This document shows, piece after piece, positions 1 to 11,950 of a stretch of 64,000 bases of DNA (its first letter is position 1; each line of letters starts with the position of its first letter). The notes under the pieces are model-generated. The model saw only the letters and a program-made list of their open reading frames with translations. It was not told the DNA's origin and did no database searches. A program made the translations under genes and the position numbers. Location: assembly GCA_038380795.1 (NCBI GenBank), contig CM076269.1, positions 3,844,001-3,908,000 on the forward strand. The letters run 5' to 3'. The stretch is from Pyrocephalus nanus (taxonomy: Eukaryota > Chordata > Aves > Passeriformes > Tyrannidae).

Positions 1-536
1 CAGAAGCGCTTTATAATTCCTGCTCCTCTCCTCCTTCCTCAGCGTCTCCTGGGAGAGACACGATGATGGACGGTGACATAACTGACTGTTTCCAATCAAG
101 GTAATGTAAGTAATGACAGCTGACGTGATTCCTGGAACGTGCAGGCAAGGCTGGCCCACGTGCCTTGCCTACCACAGGCAGCACTGCCAGAGCTGGTGGA
201 GAGAGGAGACTGGAGCGTGGAAGTCTGGTTGGGGGACAGGACAGAGAGAGTCCCAAGACACAGAAGCTGTCTCCAAATCAGCTACAAATAACTCATTACA
301 TCAGCCTGCAAACAGAGCGGGAGCCAAGGGGAGGCAGACAGCACCCATGTCATGGATCAAACCCCTCCTGGGCTGTACACAGTGCCTGCCCCACACCTGG
401 ACACCACTCTCTCTAGTGACAGCTCAGACTGTAGCACTTCTAGTCCTTAGGAAGTGGTTTTTGGGGGTCTTCTCTGGTCCCTCAAGGTTCAGCAAGGCTT
501 TTATTAATCTGGCCCTACCCCTGCTCTCCCCACCAG

Positions 537-596
537 TGACTATCTGAAAATGACTATCTCTTCAGTGACTATCTCTTCAGTGACTATCTGCAAATG
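537..596 (+). repeat. Short tandem repeat, 14-15 base unit
   Basis: The unit TGACTATCTCTTCAG repeats from 551 and 566, with partial units TGACTATCTGAAAA at 537 and TGACTATCTGCAAA at 581. Periods are 14, 15 and 15. The outer units resemble each other (CTGAAAA, CTGCAAA) and differ from the inner two, so the inner pair probably arose by a later duplication. Confidence 0.9.
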
Positions 597-3500
597 AGAA
601 CATTAAGTCAATAACCTGGACCTCACCTGCCCAGGCAGCACTACAACATCTGAACCCAAGGGAAGGGGGTGCAACAGCCCCAGACTGCCCACAGAGGTGT
701 TCAGAGATTCACAGAGGGAAAGAAAATACCGTGCAAACTCATACCCGCAGTCCTCCTCCAGAGCCTCGAAATTAGCAGGCAAATTTAACATGCAGAGAAG
801 CGACCGATTAATAACCCAGCATTGACTTAAGAAGACCTTGAATAATACATAGTGCTTGTACATGGAAGGGGAAAAAGTCAAGTCCTTCTGCTTGTCAAGT
901 GTATCTGCCTCCCAAGCACCGACACTTGACGAGAAACCTCCCTGCCAGCCAGCCAGCCACAGCTTTAAGCGGCTCTTCAGAAACGCCTTTTGTGAAGATG
1001 AACAGCAGAACTTTGCACCAAGTTAGACTGGCACGTGGACAGGTCCAGGTATGGTGTTATTTTAAATGCAATTATCACTGCTTGTTAATAAAGTCTCTTC
1101 AAACCTGCCAAGCAGAGGACGATGCTGAGCATTTGGAGCCCACAATGCTGAGCCATGCAGATGCCCCGTGTTGGCTGTGCTGATAGGTCAGAGAAAGGAT
1201 CTTAACCATGAGGCTGCCCCAACCTCTGCTCTACCCTATCTGCACTGCAGCTCAGCCCTGTCAAGGAAAAGTCAGACCCAAACAGACAAAAGACTGGCAT
1301 GATGACAGCAGATGAAGCTATGAACGAACTATTCCCTTCTACAACTTGATTCCAGCTTCTGTTGTTTAATGCTGGCTTTAGTGTGAGACACTGAGTAGTG
1401 GTATCAGCATCCCTGTGTGATGCTGTCTGCTTTCCTAAATCATGATAGCTGGACAAAAATTTGCTCCCTTTCGGGAATATTCCAAACCAGAACTAGCAGA
1501 AAAATGGTGTTTACCTTGACAACAGCCATTTTCGTATGGGGGCTACATACACAACGCCCATTGTCAGAGGAGTGGAGAGTTGCAGAGCACCAGGGATTTG
1601 TGTAGCATCAGTGAAATACTGTGAATCAAATGCTTTAATTTTTGAGATGGGGAGAAAAACTGAACAGCAGCTCAGGCAGAAGCTCCCCAACAACGGGTCA
1701 TTCTGACTCCTGCAGCTGAGTGACCCTCCTGTGCAGCCAGCCCATGAGGATGCTGCGTGGATTTAATGCCCACAAAGCAATTTGAAAGTGAAAAGCCTCA
1801 CCAAGAAGCCTTGTGGCTGAAGTCCAGAGGCAGGAGAGATGAGACCTAATTTCTGTTTCAATCTCTGATATGGATTCACAGGAAAACCATCCAACCCCAC
1901 CCCCCCACGCCTCAGCATCCCCACAATAATACCTGTTCAGCGTTATGAGCCTAAATTCATTTGTGTCTTTAAAGAGCTTTAGCATTTACTGCCTGAAGAC
2001 CAAAGGACCATCACTACGCAAAACATGAACTGTGTACAACACAAGGTCAGAAGGCATTTAAAAAAGCAGCCACCCAGTGCAAAACACAAGGGAAAAAAAC
2101 CTGAGCAGGAAACAAGATTTGCCTTCTTCAGATGGAAATGAGTGCCAGCTAGCAGCAGAGCTCCAAAGACACACATTTTAGCATTGAAGAGTGTTTCAAC
2201 AAAGGAAAGCAAGAAAAAAAATGTGATAAACAGGCTCAATTCTTAAAGTTTGATTTCCAGAGCAATAAGCACAGAAACTGAGCCCAAAGAAAAGATCTGT
2301 ATTAGAAACCAAATCCAATCATTCCAAGAATAAAGAAAAGACATCTGGACCGGTGCAGAACTATTTCCAGAGAAAAGTTTGTCTCCCCATCCCTTTCACA
2401 TCCCGCAGTGGCTCAATGGAAAAATACTTAAGAAGTTGCAAGTTTGGTCATAATGTGTAAAAAGCCCCTGAAATGCGACATCATTTACTCTTCTGTGGTA
2501 TTGCTCAGCAGAGCTAATAAATCTTGCATGAGCAGAGCTGATTCTAATTTTCTAATATGAAAAGGCATTTGGATTGAGAGAGAGGGGAAGATAAAAGTGA
2601 TTGAATCTCCAATAGCCCAGCGTCAGTGACAAGAAACATCCTGCTATGGACCCCAAGGAAGAATGGCTCCCCCTCCTCCCCGAACCACAGGCACACTCAC
2701 CGCGCGCACATCCAATTCTCTCTGCTTTCTGCTCGCCACGTCTCAGTCTCCCCTATTGACAGGACGTGGTTTTAAACACAGTTACACAAGTTATCATTTC
2801 TGCCTTTTGATCAATCTGAATTTTCAGGACAATTACCCTCTTAATCAATGATTGCTATCAGCAGCCCCTTGGATTCTTCACCAAGGCAATCGTGCCGCCG
2901 GGGCAGACGGCGTGTGCATATGCAATGAAGCTGTGGGGAGGCACAAGTCCATCTTCCCCTGACGTAGTCGTCGGCTGAAAGGGTGGAGAGCTGTGAAGGC
3001 CACTTCAAGGAACACCTGACGTAAAAAATAAGTGGAGGGAATTAAAAGGGACGTTGTGAGAGGTATCTGTGGCACAGCCGGGCTGGGGGGGGGGCGGGGA
3101 CCTGCTGAAAATATCACTGAGTTGAAACATAAACCAACTAATCCAACAGATTTACCATCCACAGGAACCATATATTTAGGAGCTATCTATAGCCAGCACT
3201 AACCACTCCTAATGAGGCTAATAAAGTCAGTTTCCAATTAGAGACTGAAACAACTAGAAGAAGGAAAGGCGGAGAGGCAGCTTTTAACAAACTCTAAAGA
3301 TGTGGGATTTTGATATGTGGGTTTCCACATTTTTTTTTTTCCATCAGAAATTACTTAATATCACCAAAATGCCCCTAGGATTTACACACACAAAGCAAGC
3401 CCCCCGCTGCTCTTTCCTGGCAGGGTATGTGTTTCAGTAATTGATGTTTGCACAGAACCTCAGCTCTTGGAGGACGTGGCTCCTTCGACGCATCTCTCAG

Positions 3501-6500
3501 CACCACAGAAACATGGCCTTAGATATTTAGACGCCGCAAGAAACCCCAAAGCAGCCAAAACCCAACTGCAGGGGCTGTGGGCTGGCTGGGGGCTGAGGCT
3601 TAGCATCCCTGCTCTTGCAAGAGCACCACCAGGCCTTTGGCAGGTTCCTGCCATCTGGCTTGTGTTTTCAGTACTCCAGACAAGGCAGGGTGAAGGAGCA
3701 CGTGCCTCCCACCCGCACACTGCTCTGCGCTGCTCCCTTGGCAGCCTTCAGCGCTTCCCCTGGGCACGGGACTCCTTAACACATCACTCTGCCCAAAAAA
3801 CACCTCAGCCAGACCCAGGCAGCGTTGTGTCCTCCTGAAAAGCTCAGCAGGGAGAGAGGCTGCATCCTTTCCCAGGCTTGGGAAGCATCCTGCACCTCTC
3901 CTGCTGTGTTGGCTGGAGAGAGCTTTGGGACCCGGGTGGCATCAGGGAAACGCTGCTGGAAAGCAGTCGAGCTCCTGCAGAGGAAGGCATTGGGGTGGCT
4001 TCACCATCTTGACCACCAGATCGGGCTGGCAGCAAAGCAGCAGAGGCAGCGCCAGGTGAGGCTGGTGGGCCAGCTGCCTTTGCAGGCTGCTGGCTGGAGG
4101 AGCTCTCCGAAAGGCACAGTATTTCACTAGCTATTTTGCATGGAGAATTGCCGATCAAAGATATCCCCACTGTGTACTCCAGAGCAATAAAAATAAAAAA
4201 AACCCACAAGAAGAATTCTTTAGGCGGGTAATGGGCATTTTATTCCTTTTTATGACACTAAACATAGGCAGCTGGCATAATTACACCACAATAAAGGCAT
4301 AATGTGCACCTAGCAGAACAAACTCATACTTTTGATAATTAGGCAGAGCAAACACAGTCTGGTATTCAGTCACATGGCTTCACTGTCTCCTGGATCTGTC
4401 GGAGCCCCTGTCTCCACAGCACGTCAGCCCCATTCCCGCAGCAGGATTTAGCTGGGCCCCAGGGGGAAGGCTGAGCAAGGAATGTATCACCAGAGCTCTC
4501 CCGCACCGAGAGGAATGGCCAAGCAGCTCTGCTGCTTAGAGCAGACCGAGAGCAAGGTGCAAGACAGGGAGGTGCAGGATGGGTAGCTGGAAACTGCGTG
4601 TGGCAGAGCACCAGTGGAGGATGTCAGTCACCTCCTGATTGGCACTGACTGTCCCCACAGGCCAGAAATGATGAGGTAGAACCAACTCCATATGGCCAAA
4701 TCATACACGGTACAATGGCAAACGGAGACCTGGTTTTGGTTTAGCAGGTCCACCAAGGCCAGTTCCAGTAACTGAAAAGGCTGAGCAGAGGCACGAGGAC
4801 CCCTCCCCACAGCATGGTCCTTGGGCAAATGCAGTCGGTGCCAAAAGGCAAGAACAGAAGGGAACGTCCCAGACCCTCACCTACAGAAAGAAAGGCCCAG
4901 CCTGGGCCTGCTGGAGGCTAGCAATTAGCTCTTTGAAGATTTTGTGCTACCATTAGTCCTGGTGATCCTGCTAACCTGCAGACCTGCCTCCTCCAAAGCA
5001 TGCTGTCAGGCAGCAAGCACACTCCTCTGGCAGCTGCAGGAATCCACACAGGACAGCTCTTCCCTGAGTGAGGAGCACAGCCAAGGCAGAGATCCTAAAT
5101 GATCTCTAAAATATTAATAGCATCAATCAGAGCCAGGCTGACAGAGGTTACCACACTGGGAGAGCACAGAGAGCAGGCTTTCCTGAAGTTGGCACAAAAC
5201 CATACACTAAATAACTACAGTTTGTTTAAAAATGCATCTGCAGGACACGTGCAGGAGCAGTGCTGGTAGAACAGCATGCTGAGGTTCCATCTCCACACCA
5301 CTTAAACCCACTGGGGGTGTCAACCACTGCTTGCAGGAGAGACAACAGCTCAGCTACACTCCATCCTGCGTGGCTTAATGGAGGTCAGTGGCTTTAAGGT
5401 ATTCTGAGTGCAGTGCAAGAATGCCAGCCACTATGAGATAGATCCTGGCTGGGCACATGCTTTGGAGTGACGAGAAATGCCCTCCCCAGCAGCCACAAAA
5501 TAGGAGAAGTTTGTGCCCAGACGAGGGCAAAAGACAGGTTGTTTTCTAACCAAAAGCAGACCATATCTGTAGACTTTCCAGCCAGTTCTTATAAAGCCAC
5601 TCTGATAGATCCAATCCTTGGGCTGCAGGCAAAGAGTTCAAGCAAGGAAACCTGCAAGTGGAGAGAGCAAAAGCCAGGATGGAGCCAGAAGTGCTGTGAC
5701 AGCATGGGGGAAGGGTGACAGGAGACTTTTAATCCTAACTCTGAAATCAACTTGCTTAGTAGCCTTGGGGTTCTGAGGGATTTAATTAATTAATTTAATG
5801 AGTGTGAAGTACTGTAAGTTATTAATATACAAATTCCACTACCGTATCTCCCATCTCCCTGCTCGTCATCTCTTGCCACTTTATGCCAAGCCCACGAGAA
5901 GCAAAAGCCAATCCCCAGTCTGCCTCTGTGCAATAGGGCAGAGGCTGCACATCCACGCTTTCCCAGCCAAGACAGCCAAAGTCCTAACCCTTGGAGCAAA
6001 ACAGTGCATCACACTCAGCACAGGGCACCAGGAACACTTCATATGGAAAAAAAAAGGAAGTTCTTTCCACTTACAGGAAAACCAGTGGCTACCATAAACC
6101 AGCCTGCTGTTGCTGGTGGAGATGGCAAACTGTCACTCTCCCTTTTGTAGCCATGCTGCCTTGGTAGGACAATGAGGACTAAACCAGTTAATGTCATAAC
6201 CCCCAAGGCTAGAAAATCTGATTAACCCCTCATGCCTTCCTGGAGAATTGCACAGGTCCATTTTCATGCTCCTACATGGAGCTCCTGTCTTTTAAATGAG
6301 GAGAAAAGACGACACAGTTCCTTTCCCAGGCACTAGGCAGCTATGCTGGCACCCAAGCAAAGCTCTAGCTGAAGGGCTGGGATGCTCTGCCCCTTGCCTG
6401 TCCCATGGGACTCTAGGAAATGCCACCTTTCACACACCGTGCCTTCAACTCCCAGCTCCTCCTGGCCTGGAATGCAGCACACGTTGCAGGATTATTGTAA

Positions 6501-7622
6501 AACATGCCCTGCCTCTAATCCCTTCTCCTCTTGCCTTGCTCTGGTATTGACTGCAGGGAGCTGTGTCAGGCCCGGGGTCAGGCTTCCCTCTCACAATACC
6601 AGGGCACACAGAAGGCTCCAGCCCCTCCAGCTGACCTCAGTAGTTGAGACACAGGGAAATGCAGGCTGTCCCAGACCTTCACATAAACAGGCAGGTGAGA
6701 CTGGAGGCCTCCAGCTTCTGCCAACAGTGCCAGTGCCCTGCAGGCACAGCCGGGGCCCTGCATGCAGCTGAAATGCCAGACCTGTGCCAGACTGACGTCC
6801 AGCTCACTGGGAGATTTTGACCCTCCTTGTGGTTCCCCTGGCTTGCTCCTACACTGCCATGCTTAAGGGCATATTACAAGGCAAGTCTGGGTGCAAGCTC
6901 TCTCCAAAACTCTGTCTTTGGCACCTACACCACACTCCCCCATAAACAGGCGGGACCAGGACTGCCCGTGTGGCTCCTTCCTCAACCCGCAAGCAACAAC
7001 CAGACTCATGGAGCAAAGGTCTAAGCAGTATGTGCAACCTCAGCAGCAGTGCACACACGGCCAGATGGGAACCAGGAGGCTCCTTGGTGCAGGGGACAGA
7101 TGTTCCAAGTCCCCCAGCATGGGCACAGCGAGGTGCAGCTGAGCAATATGGCACTCAGCAGGAAGAGCAGCACACAAGGTCTGAGCAGCTGCTTCTCTGC
7201 CTTTTGCCTGCAGCAACGGCGATGTGCATGAGGAAGAACCACAAATGCCAACCTGCCCCCAACCACGTGCATGGGCAAGGATGCTTTTGGTAAATCAAGC
7301 ATTGCAGCGTGCTCAGCAAACTGCTGCTCAGAATTTCATCTAGAAGGCAAAGCTTTTGCCATGGTTAAAAAAAAAACCCAAAGGCAACTAATTCTACTCT
7401 CTGCTTTGTCCAGTAGCTTCAGGCTGCATGGGGACAAGGAAGACAATTGTGCTCCTCGGTTTCTCTTGAATCAACACCTTCCAGCCTTATTCAAGAGCCC
7501 CCTCTATCACGTGGTACCACGAGTCCCTGGTCCTCGCTGGAGCCCAAAGGCCCTGCTAAATAATAAAGTCTATCTTGGGACTTTCCCACTACAAACATCT
7601 GGGATCTGGGCAGACGGCATCA

Positions 7623-7647
7623 GGAGAGGAGAGGAGAGGAGAGGAGA
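7623..7647 (+). repeat. (GGAGA)5 microsatellite
   Basis: Five perfect copies of GGAGA run from 7623 to 7647. It is purine-only on the plus strand. Confidence 0.95.
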
Positions 7648-9894
7648 CTGTACGTGGCACTCAAAGCAACCACCCCTTCTTTCCTTGCTCACATACTCTG
7701 AGTTTCAGGGATGTGTTCCAAGGAAAGCAGGCAGCCTGTGTTCCTAGGTACAGGGGCAAAGGAAGTGTCACAGCATACAGGGCAGGCTGGAAGGGAAAAG
7801 TGCTTCAAGGCAGGACCAGCTCTACCCAAACCATCCCCACAAGACTATTCTAAACTCCCAAGAGCTAAAGGTCCCATATCCCTGCTCCCATTCACAGAGA
7901 CTGTTTACTCATCTCCATTGCAGCAGGTAAGGACATGAGCAAGAACCATCCCACCACAACCAGCCAGAATAAACTTCTCCTTTCCTCTGAGTATTTTTAT
8001 TCCTCAAAAATTATTTCTGCTTAGTCTTCCCTAGACTGAACACCCAGATACCTCAATCTTCTTCTGGAGGTTACATCTTCCTATTCTCTGACCCTTCTTC
8101 TGTTCCCTCCTGGGTTTTTCCACCTGTGCCAGGTCCTCCCTGAATGAAGCAGGCAAAGCTGGTTTGTTCCAAAGGCTAAAACCAGGCTGCAAAACAGTCT
8201 GCCTAGGAAAGGAAGTGAGATTTTAACATGCACCCAGCACATTTAGTATGTATTAGCAAAAGAGAGCATAGGAGAACCACTGATGGTAAAGAAGCTGACC
8301 TGTCTGTGAGATCCATGAGATGATCATGTGCAGGATAGCTACATGGACACAAGGATGGAAGGAAGTTACAGAAGAGCTTGGTATTAACAGTATCAAAATA
8401 CCTGCACGTCTCCTTTGTCCTGTAGTATCTCCAAAAGGCTTCTACATACCAGGACCTTGTCAGAGGCTGTCTTTACCCACACAGCAGAGCCTAAATGCCA
8501 GTGAGCAAGGAACAGGGTGCATGTGCCCAGCCCATAGCCTTCTGCTTAGCAAGAGTTTGGCAGAAAGAAGGGTGCTTTTACACACAGTTGTGGGTTTTAT
8601 GGCCAAAGGAATCACTAAACTTTTTTATTTTGCAAGCCAGGGAACTTAGCTACTCTCTGGTGAACCAAAGCCAAAAACTTACATTAACCCTCCAGGGATC
8701 ACACTGCTCTGTCTGATCCAAACAATTCGTACAGACACATGTTGTACAGAAAATTGCTCCTGTGCTTTTAGGATGCTATTAAAACATAAAATCAACAAAA
8801 ATCAAAGGAAAGGGAAACACACAAAACCATTTGATCTAGGTGAGAAGGGACACTGCTCATTTCTGCCCTTCTGGGATGGGCACGTATGTTATCACTCAAA
8901 TCATCCAAAACCAGTGAAGCCTCCAGGCTTCATCTAGAGCCCCTCTCAGCTGTAGCACAACCAGCTCCCGAGACTACAAGAAAAGGAAATGAAATGCAAG
9001 GCTGGGATCATTACTTTGAAACTACAAGCTTGTGCCACTGAGCCAAAGCCTGTTATATCGACATGGGTTTGTGTCACCCCAGCAGCAGAGATCATTCTCC
9101 ATCTCCACTCGCTCAGTTCCCCTCCTTCCCAGCCTCCCAGGACAGCTGGAAGCACAGCCATCTGCAATGCTCTGCAAAGTCTAGCTACAGAAAACTCCCA
9201 ATGCTTTGCCCAGCAGGTTGAAGTTACAGTACTGAGCTATTGCAGAGTGCAAAGCATCCTGCTGACTGCTCCACCACGGAGCCGCCAGCAAAGCACAAAG
9301 TGCCACTTGCAGAGGAGTAAATAGCAAAAACCCGAAGTCTCCTTCCCCAGAACACAATCCAGTGAGAAGACTCCTGCCCTGCCTGGCAGTGAGTCCCAGC
9401 CTGAGAAGGTCAAGGGCAGAGCCCTAAAACACAAGTACTGTCCATGCAGCTCACATGCTGTGCCTCTGCTCCCTTTGTTTTATGTGAAAGTGAATGTCAA
9501 AATCAGCCCTGATGGTTACTCTGCATTACATGAGCGCTCTACCTTTCAAACCCACCACAGCCACAACCCCTTGGTCCATCTGGTTACAACCTCTAGGGAA
9601 ACTGAGGCATCAGCCTATCCTCTACCCTCTTCTAATCAGTCCATGAGGAGAAAAGGGAAAAGACTGCCAAGAACTCCCAGACTTTCCTGCCTATTGGTTT
9701 TCCTTGGAAATGTGTTTTTACTCGGCACTCCTCGTTAAATAAGAAAGGAAGGACAGGTTCCTCTGCAGAAGGACAGAGAGGGCTGCTCCTTTAAGGCCTC
9801 TCCTGGATGCCCTTTCCCTTTGAGATGACTATCCCTGACTCCCCTCCTCATCTCCCTCCCTTTGATTTAAGAGTTCCTCTCCTGGCCCTGACAG

Positions 9895-10265
9895 TAAGGT
9901 ATTTCTGTCCCACAGATTATAACTCACTCTGGGCTATTATTCAACTCCCAAGCCCTGGCCCTGCTGCATTTAGTCCAAACATAATATCCTTCATGCATAT
10001 ATTATCTGTCTCCCTATTATCTGGAATCATTTCGGAATTAAATTTCAGTCCTGCAATATTGGCTTGAAGAGCGGCTCGCTTTATGGGCTAGTCAAAGGTT
10101 AGAATACCAATCAAAATAACACTGCCGATGCAGAGAGACATTTTAATATTCCAAAACCTGGTAATTGTAAAAGGACATAATATTTTTTCCCTGATTACCC
10201 CAAAGGCAACACATGTTAACAAGGCGAGGGAGAGAGTGAAAGAAATTTCAGAGTTCAGACAGCTG
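9895..10265. promoter_or_regulatory. Candidate conserved noncoding element beside the CpG island
   Basis: AT-rich, repeat-free sequence with ATTA/TAAT cores and scattered CpG ('atttcggaattaaatttcag', 'gccgatgcagagagac'). It runs straight into the CpG island at 10268. The pairing of an AT-rich enhancer-like block and an orphan CpG island suggests one regulatory unit. Confidence 0.4.
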
Positions 10266-10267
10266 CA

Positions 10268-10546
10268 CGACAGATTTAAAGGAGAAGTCGTGGATGGCTG
10301 CCGTGCTCCAGCCCCGGAGCAGGAGGGCTCCCCTGCCCGTTCCGGAGGTGCCGTGCTCCCCGGGATGCCATCCCCTCCGTCCCCAGCCTCGTGGTGTTCG
10401 TGCTGCCTGTGCTTCCCCAAGTCAGGAGCCCTCGGGAGCGCTCTCAGCTCAAGGGAAGGAGCGGCCAGAGCTGTGCCGAGACGGACGGTCAGAGATCGTC
10501 AGGGCAGAAGAAACCGCCGCGATCGGCCGGCCTGACCGAGGCCACG
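10268..10546. promoter_or_regulatory. Orphan intronic CpG island (candidate promoter or enhancer)
   Basis: I count about 25 CpG in roughly 280 bases, with GC near 63 percent by eye, far above the surroundings. It lies deep inside the ERI3 intron and is not next to any recognised exon. The AT-rich block at 9895-10265 abuts it on one side and the decayed LINE on the other. Possible roles are an alternative or noncoding-RNA promoter, or a methylation-free enhancer. A 180-codon plus-strand frame crosses it, but it looks like a chance frame of GC-rich DNA. Confidence 0.55.
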
Positions 10547-10579
10547 AGACTGTCTGCCCCAAACTCCTGCCTGAACCAG

Positions 10580-11950
10580 AGACGATGGTTTTAGGAAAAA
10601 GCCTTCCCTCCCAAGCTGGAGAATCCACCACAGCCCTTGGTAAGTTGTTCCAATGGTTAATTACTCCACACCATAAAGATCTGCACCTCAGTTATCTTGC
10701 TTTGGCTTCCAGGAACTGGAACTGCTTATGCTTTTGTCTGCTAGAGGGAAGGAACCCCTTGCCACGTCTTGGCTCTCTCTTCAGATATTTAGGGACTACA
10801 GCCAAGTCTCCCTCACCCTTCTCTCTGGCACCCTAAATGGCTCCCAGGGTCTTTACTGCATGGCGAGTGTTCCCACAGGTCTTGCAGTTCTTGTCCAATC
10901 GTCAAGTTTCCAGGATCCTTTCTGATGCTGTGATGGGACCCAGCATCCCATACATCCCATCCCAGTCCCAAAGGAAGAAATGATCCAGCTCCTCTGCTCC
11001 TACTCACCACTACCTGTTTGTAAGTCCAACAGCAGCTGCCTCGTGGATGCACTATCTGCACACGCTATCGAAAATGATTTTTATGTTGTCTTTCAGGGCA
11101 TTGATAAAAGTGTTAAATACAAGAGGTCTGAGAAATAGATCCCTGTGGGACCCCACTAGGAAGACATGCACTCCGTGATGATTATCCATTTACAATTAAA
11201 TGCTAGGAGCTGTCAGTTTGCTCTTTCTTAATCAATGTAATGTGTGCCATGTTGATTTTGTATCACTCTTGTTTCTTAATCAAAATGTCATAAGGTACCA
11301 AGTCAAATGCCTTCCAGAAGTATATTACATTGACATGGTTACCTTTATCAACCAAACATGTATTCTCATAAAAAAAATATCAAGTTAGTTTGAAAAAGAT
11401 CTAGTTTCCATAAATCCACATTGATTGGCATTATATTACCCTCTTTTCATTCTTTATTAATCAACTATGATATCTGGCTTTTCATTACTTTGCCCAGAAT
11501 TAATGTCAAGATGATAGGGCTATAATTACTTCATCGGTCATCCCATTTGCCCTTCTAAATTACTGGTACAACATTAGCTTTCTTCCAGTCCTCCAGAACT
11601 TCCCCCATGTTCAAAGACTTATTAATAGTCCAGGGCGCCTCAGCCAGCTCTTTAAAACTCCTGTAAACCCGCTATGCAAAATGCCAACCAAAAGTCACCA
11701 CTTAACTTGATCGGAAAACTGCACTGTAACAGCAAATTTCTTGCTCAGCAATATGGCAGCACCTGCCTTTCTGTAAATACAGAGCAAAGTATTTATTAAG
11801 CACAGTCATTTGGCTGTTATAAGCAATTCCTTCCATTTCCTTCGAACCAGTGCTATTGCACAGACACTTTTCTTTCCTCATCTCCATGAAACTCTTACTC
11901 CCCTTAACCCTGGAGTTGTTCTTCTCCTTGCATTGCCTTTCACAACCTCT
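10580..11950 (-). mobile_element. Decayed ancient LINE (CR1/L3 type), reverse orientation
   Basis: Read on the minus strand, 11060-11665 keeps fragments of a non-LTR reverse transcriptase in shifting frames: VLEDWKKANVVPV, then GKVM, then VPYDILIKK, then INMAHI, then SGVPQGSI. These match the DWKxA, GNYRPVSLT-GKVMEQ, AFDTVPHDILIKKL and SGVPQGSVLGP blocks of CR1-like LINEs. The part at about 10620-10830 resembles the 3' flank of the same ancient family known from turtles and crocodilians, and 11690-11950 resembles the region upstream of RT. Many stops and frameshifts mean it is long dead. The family name and outer limits are inferred; the RT identity is well supported. Confidence 0.75.

Noticed and set aside
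10294..10836. 180-codon open frame on the plus strand
   Set aside because: It is carried by a CpG-rich stretch, where stop codons are rare, and then runs into a decayed LINE. No protein similarity was seen.
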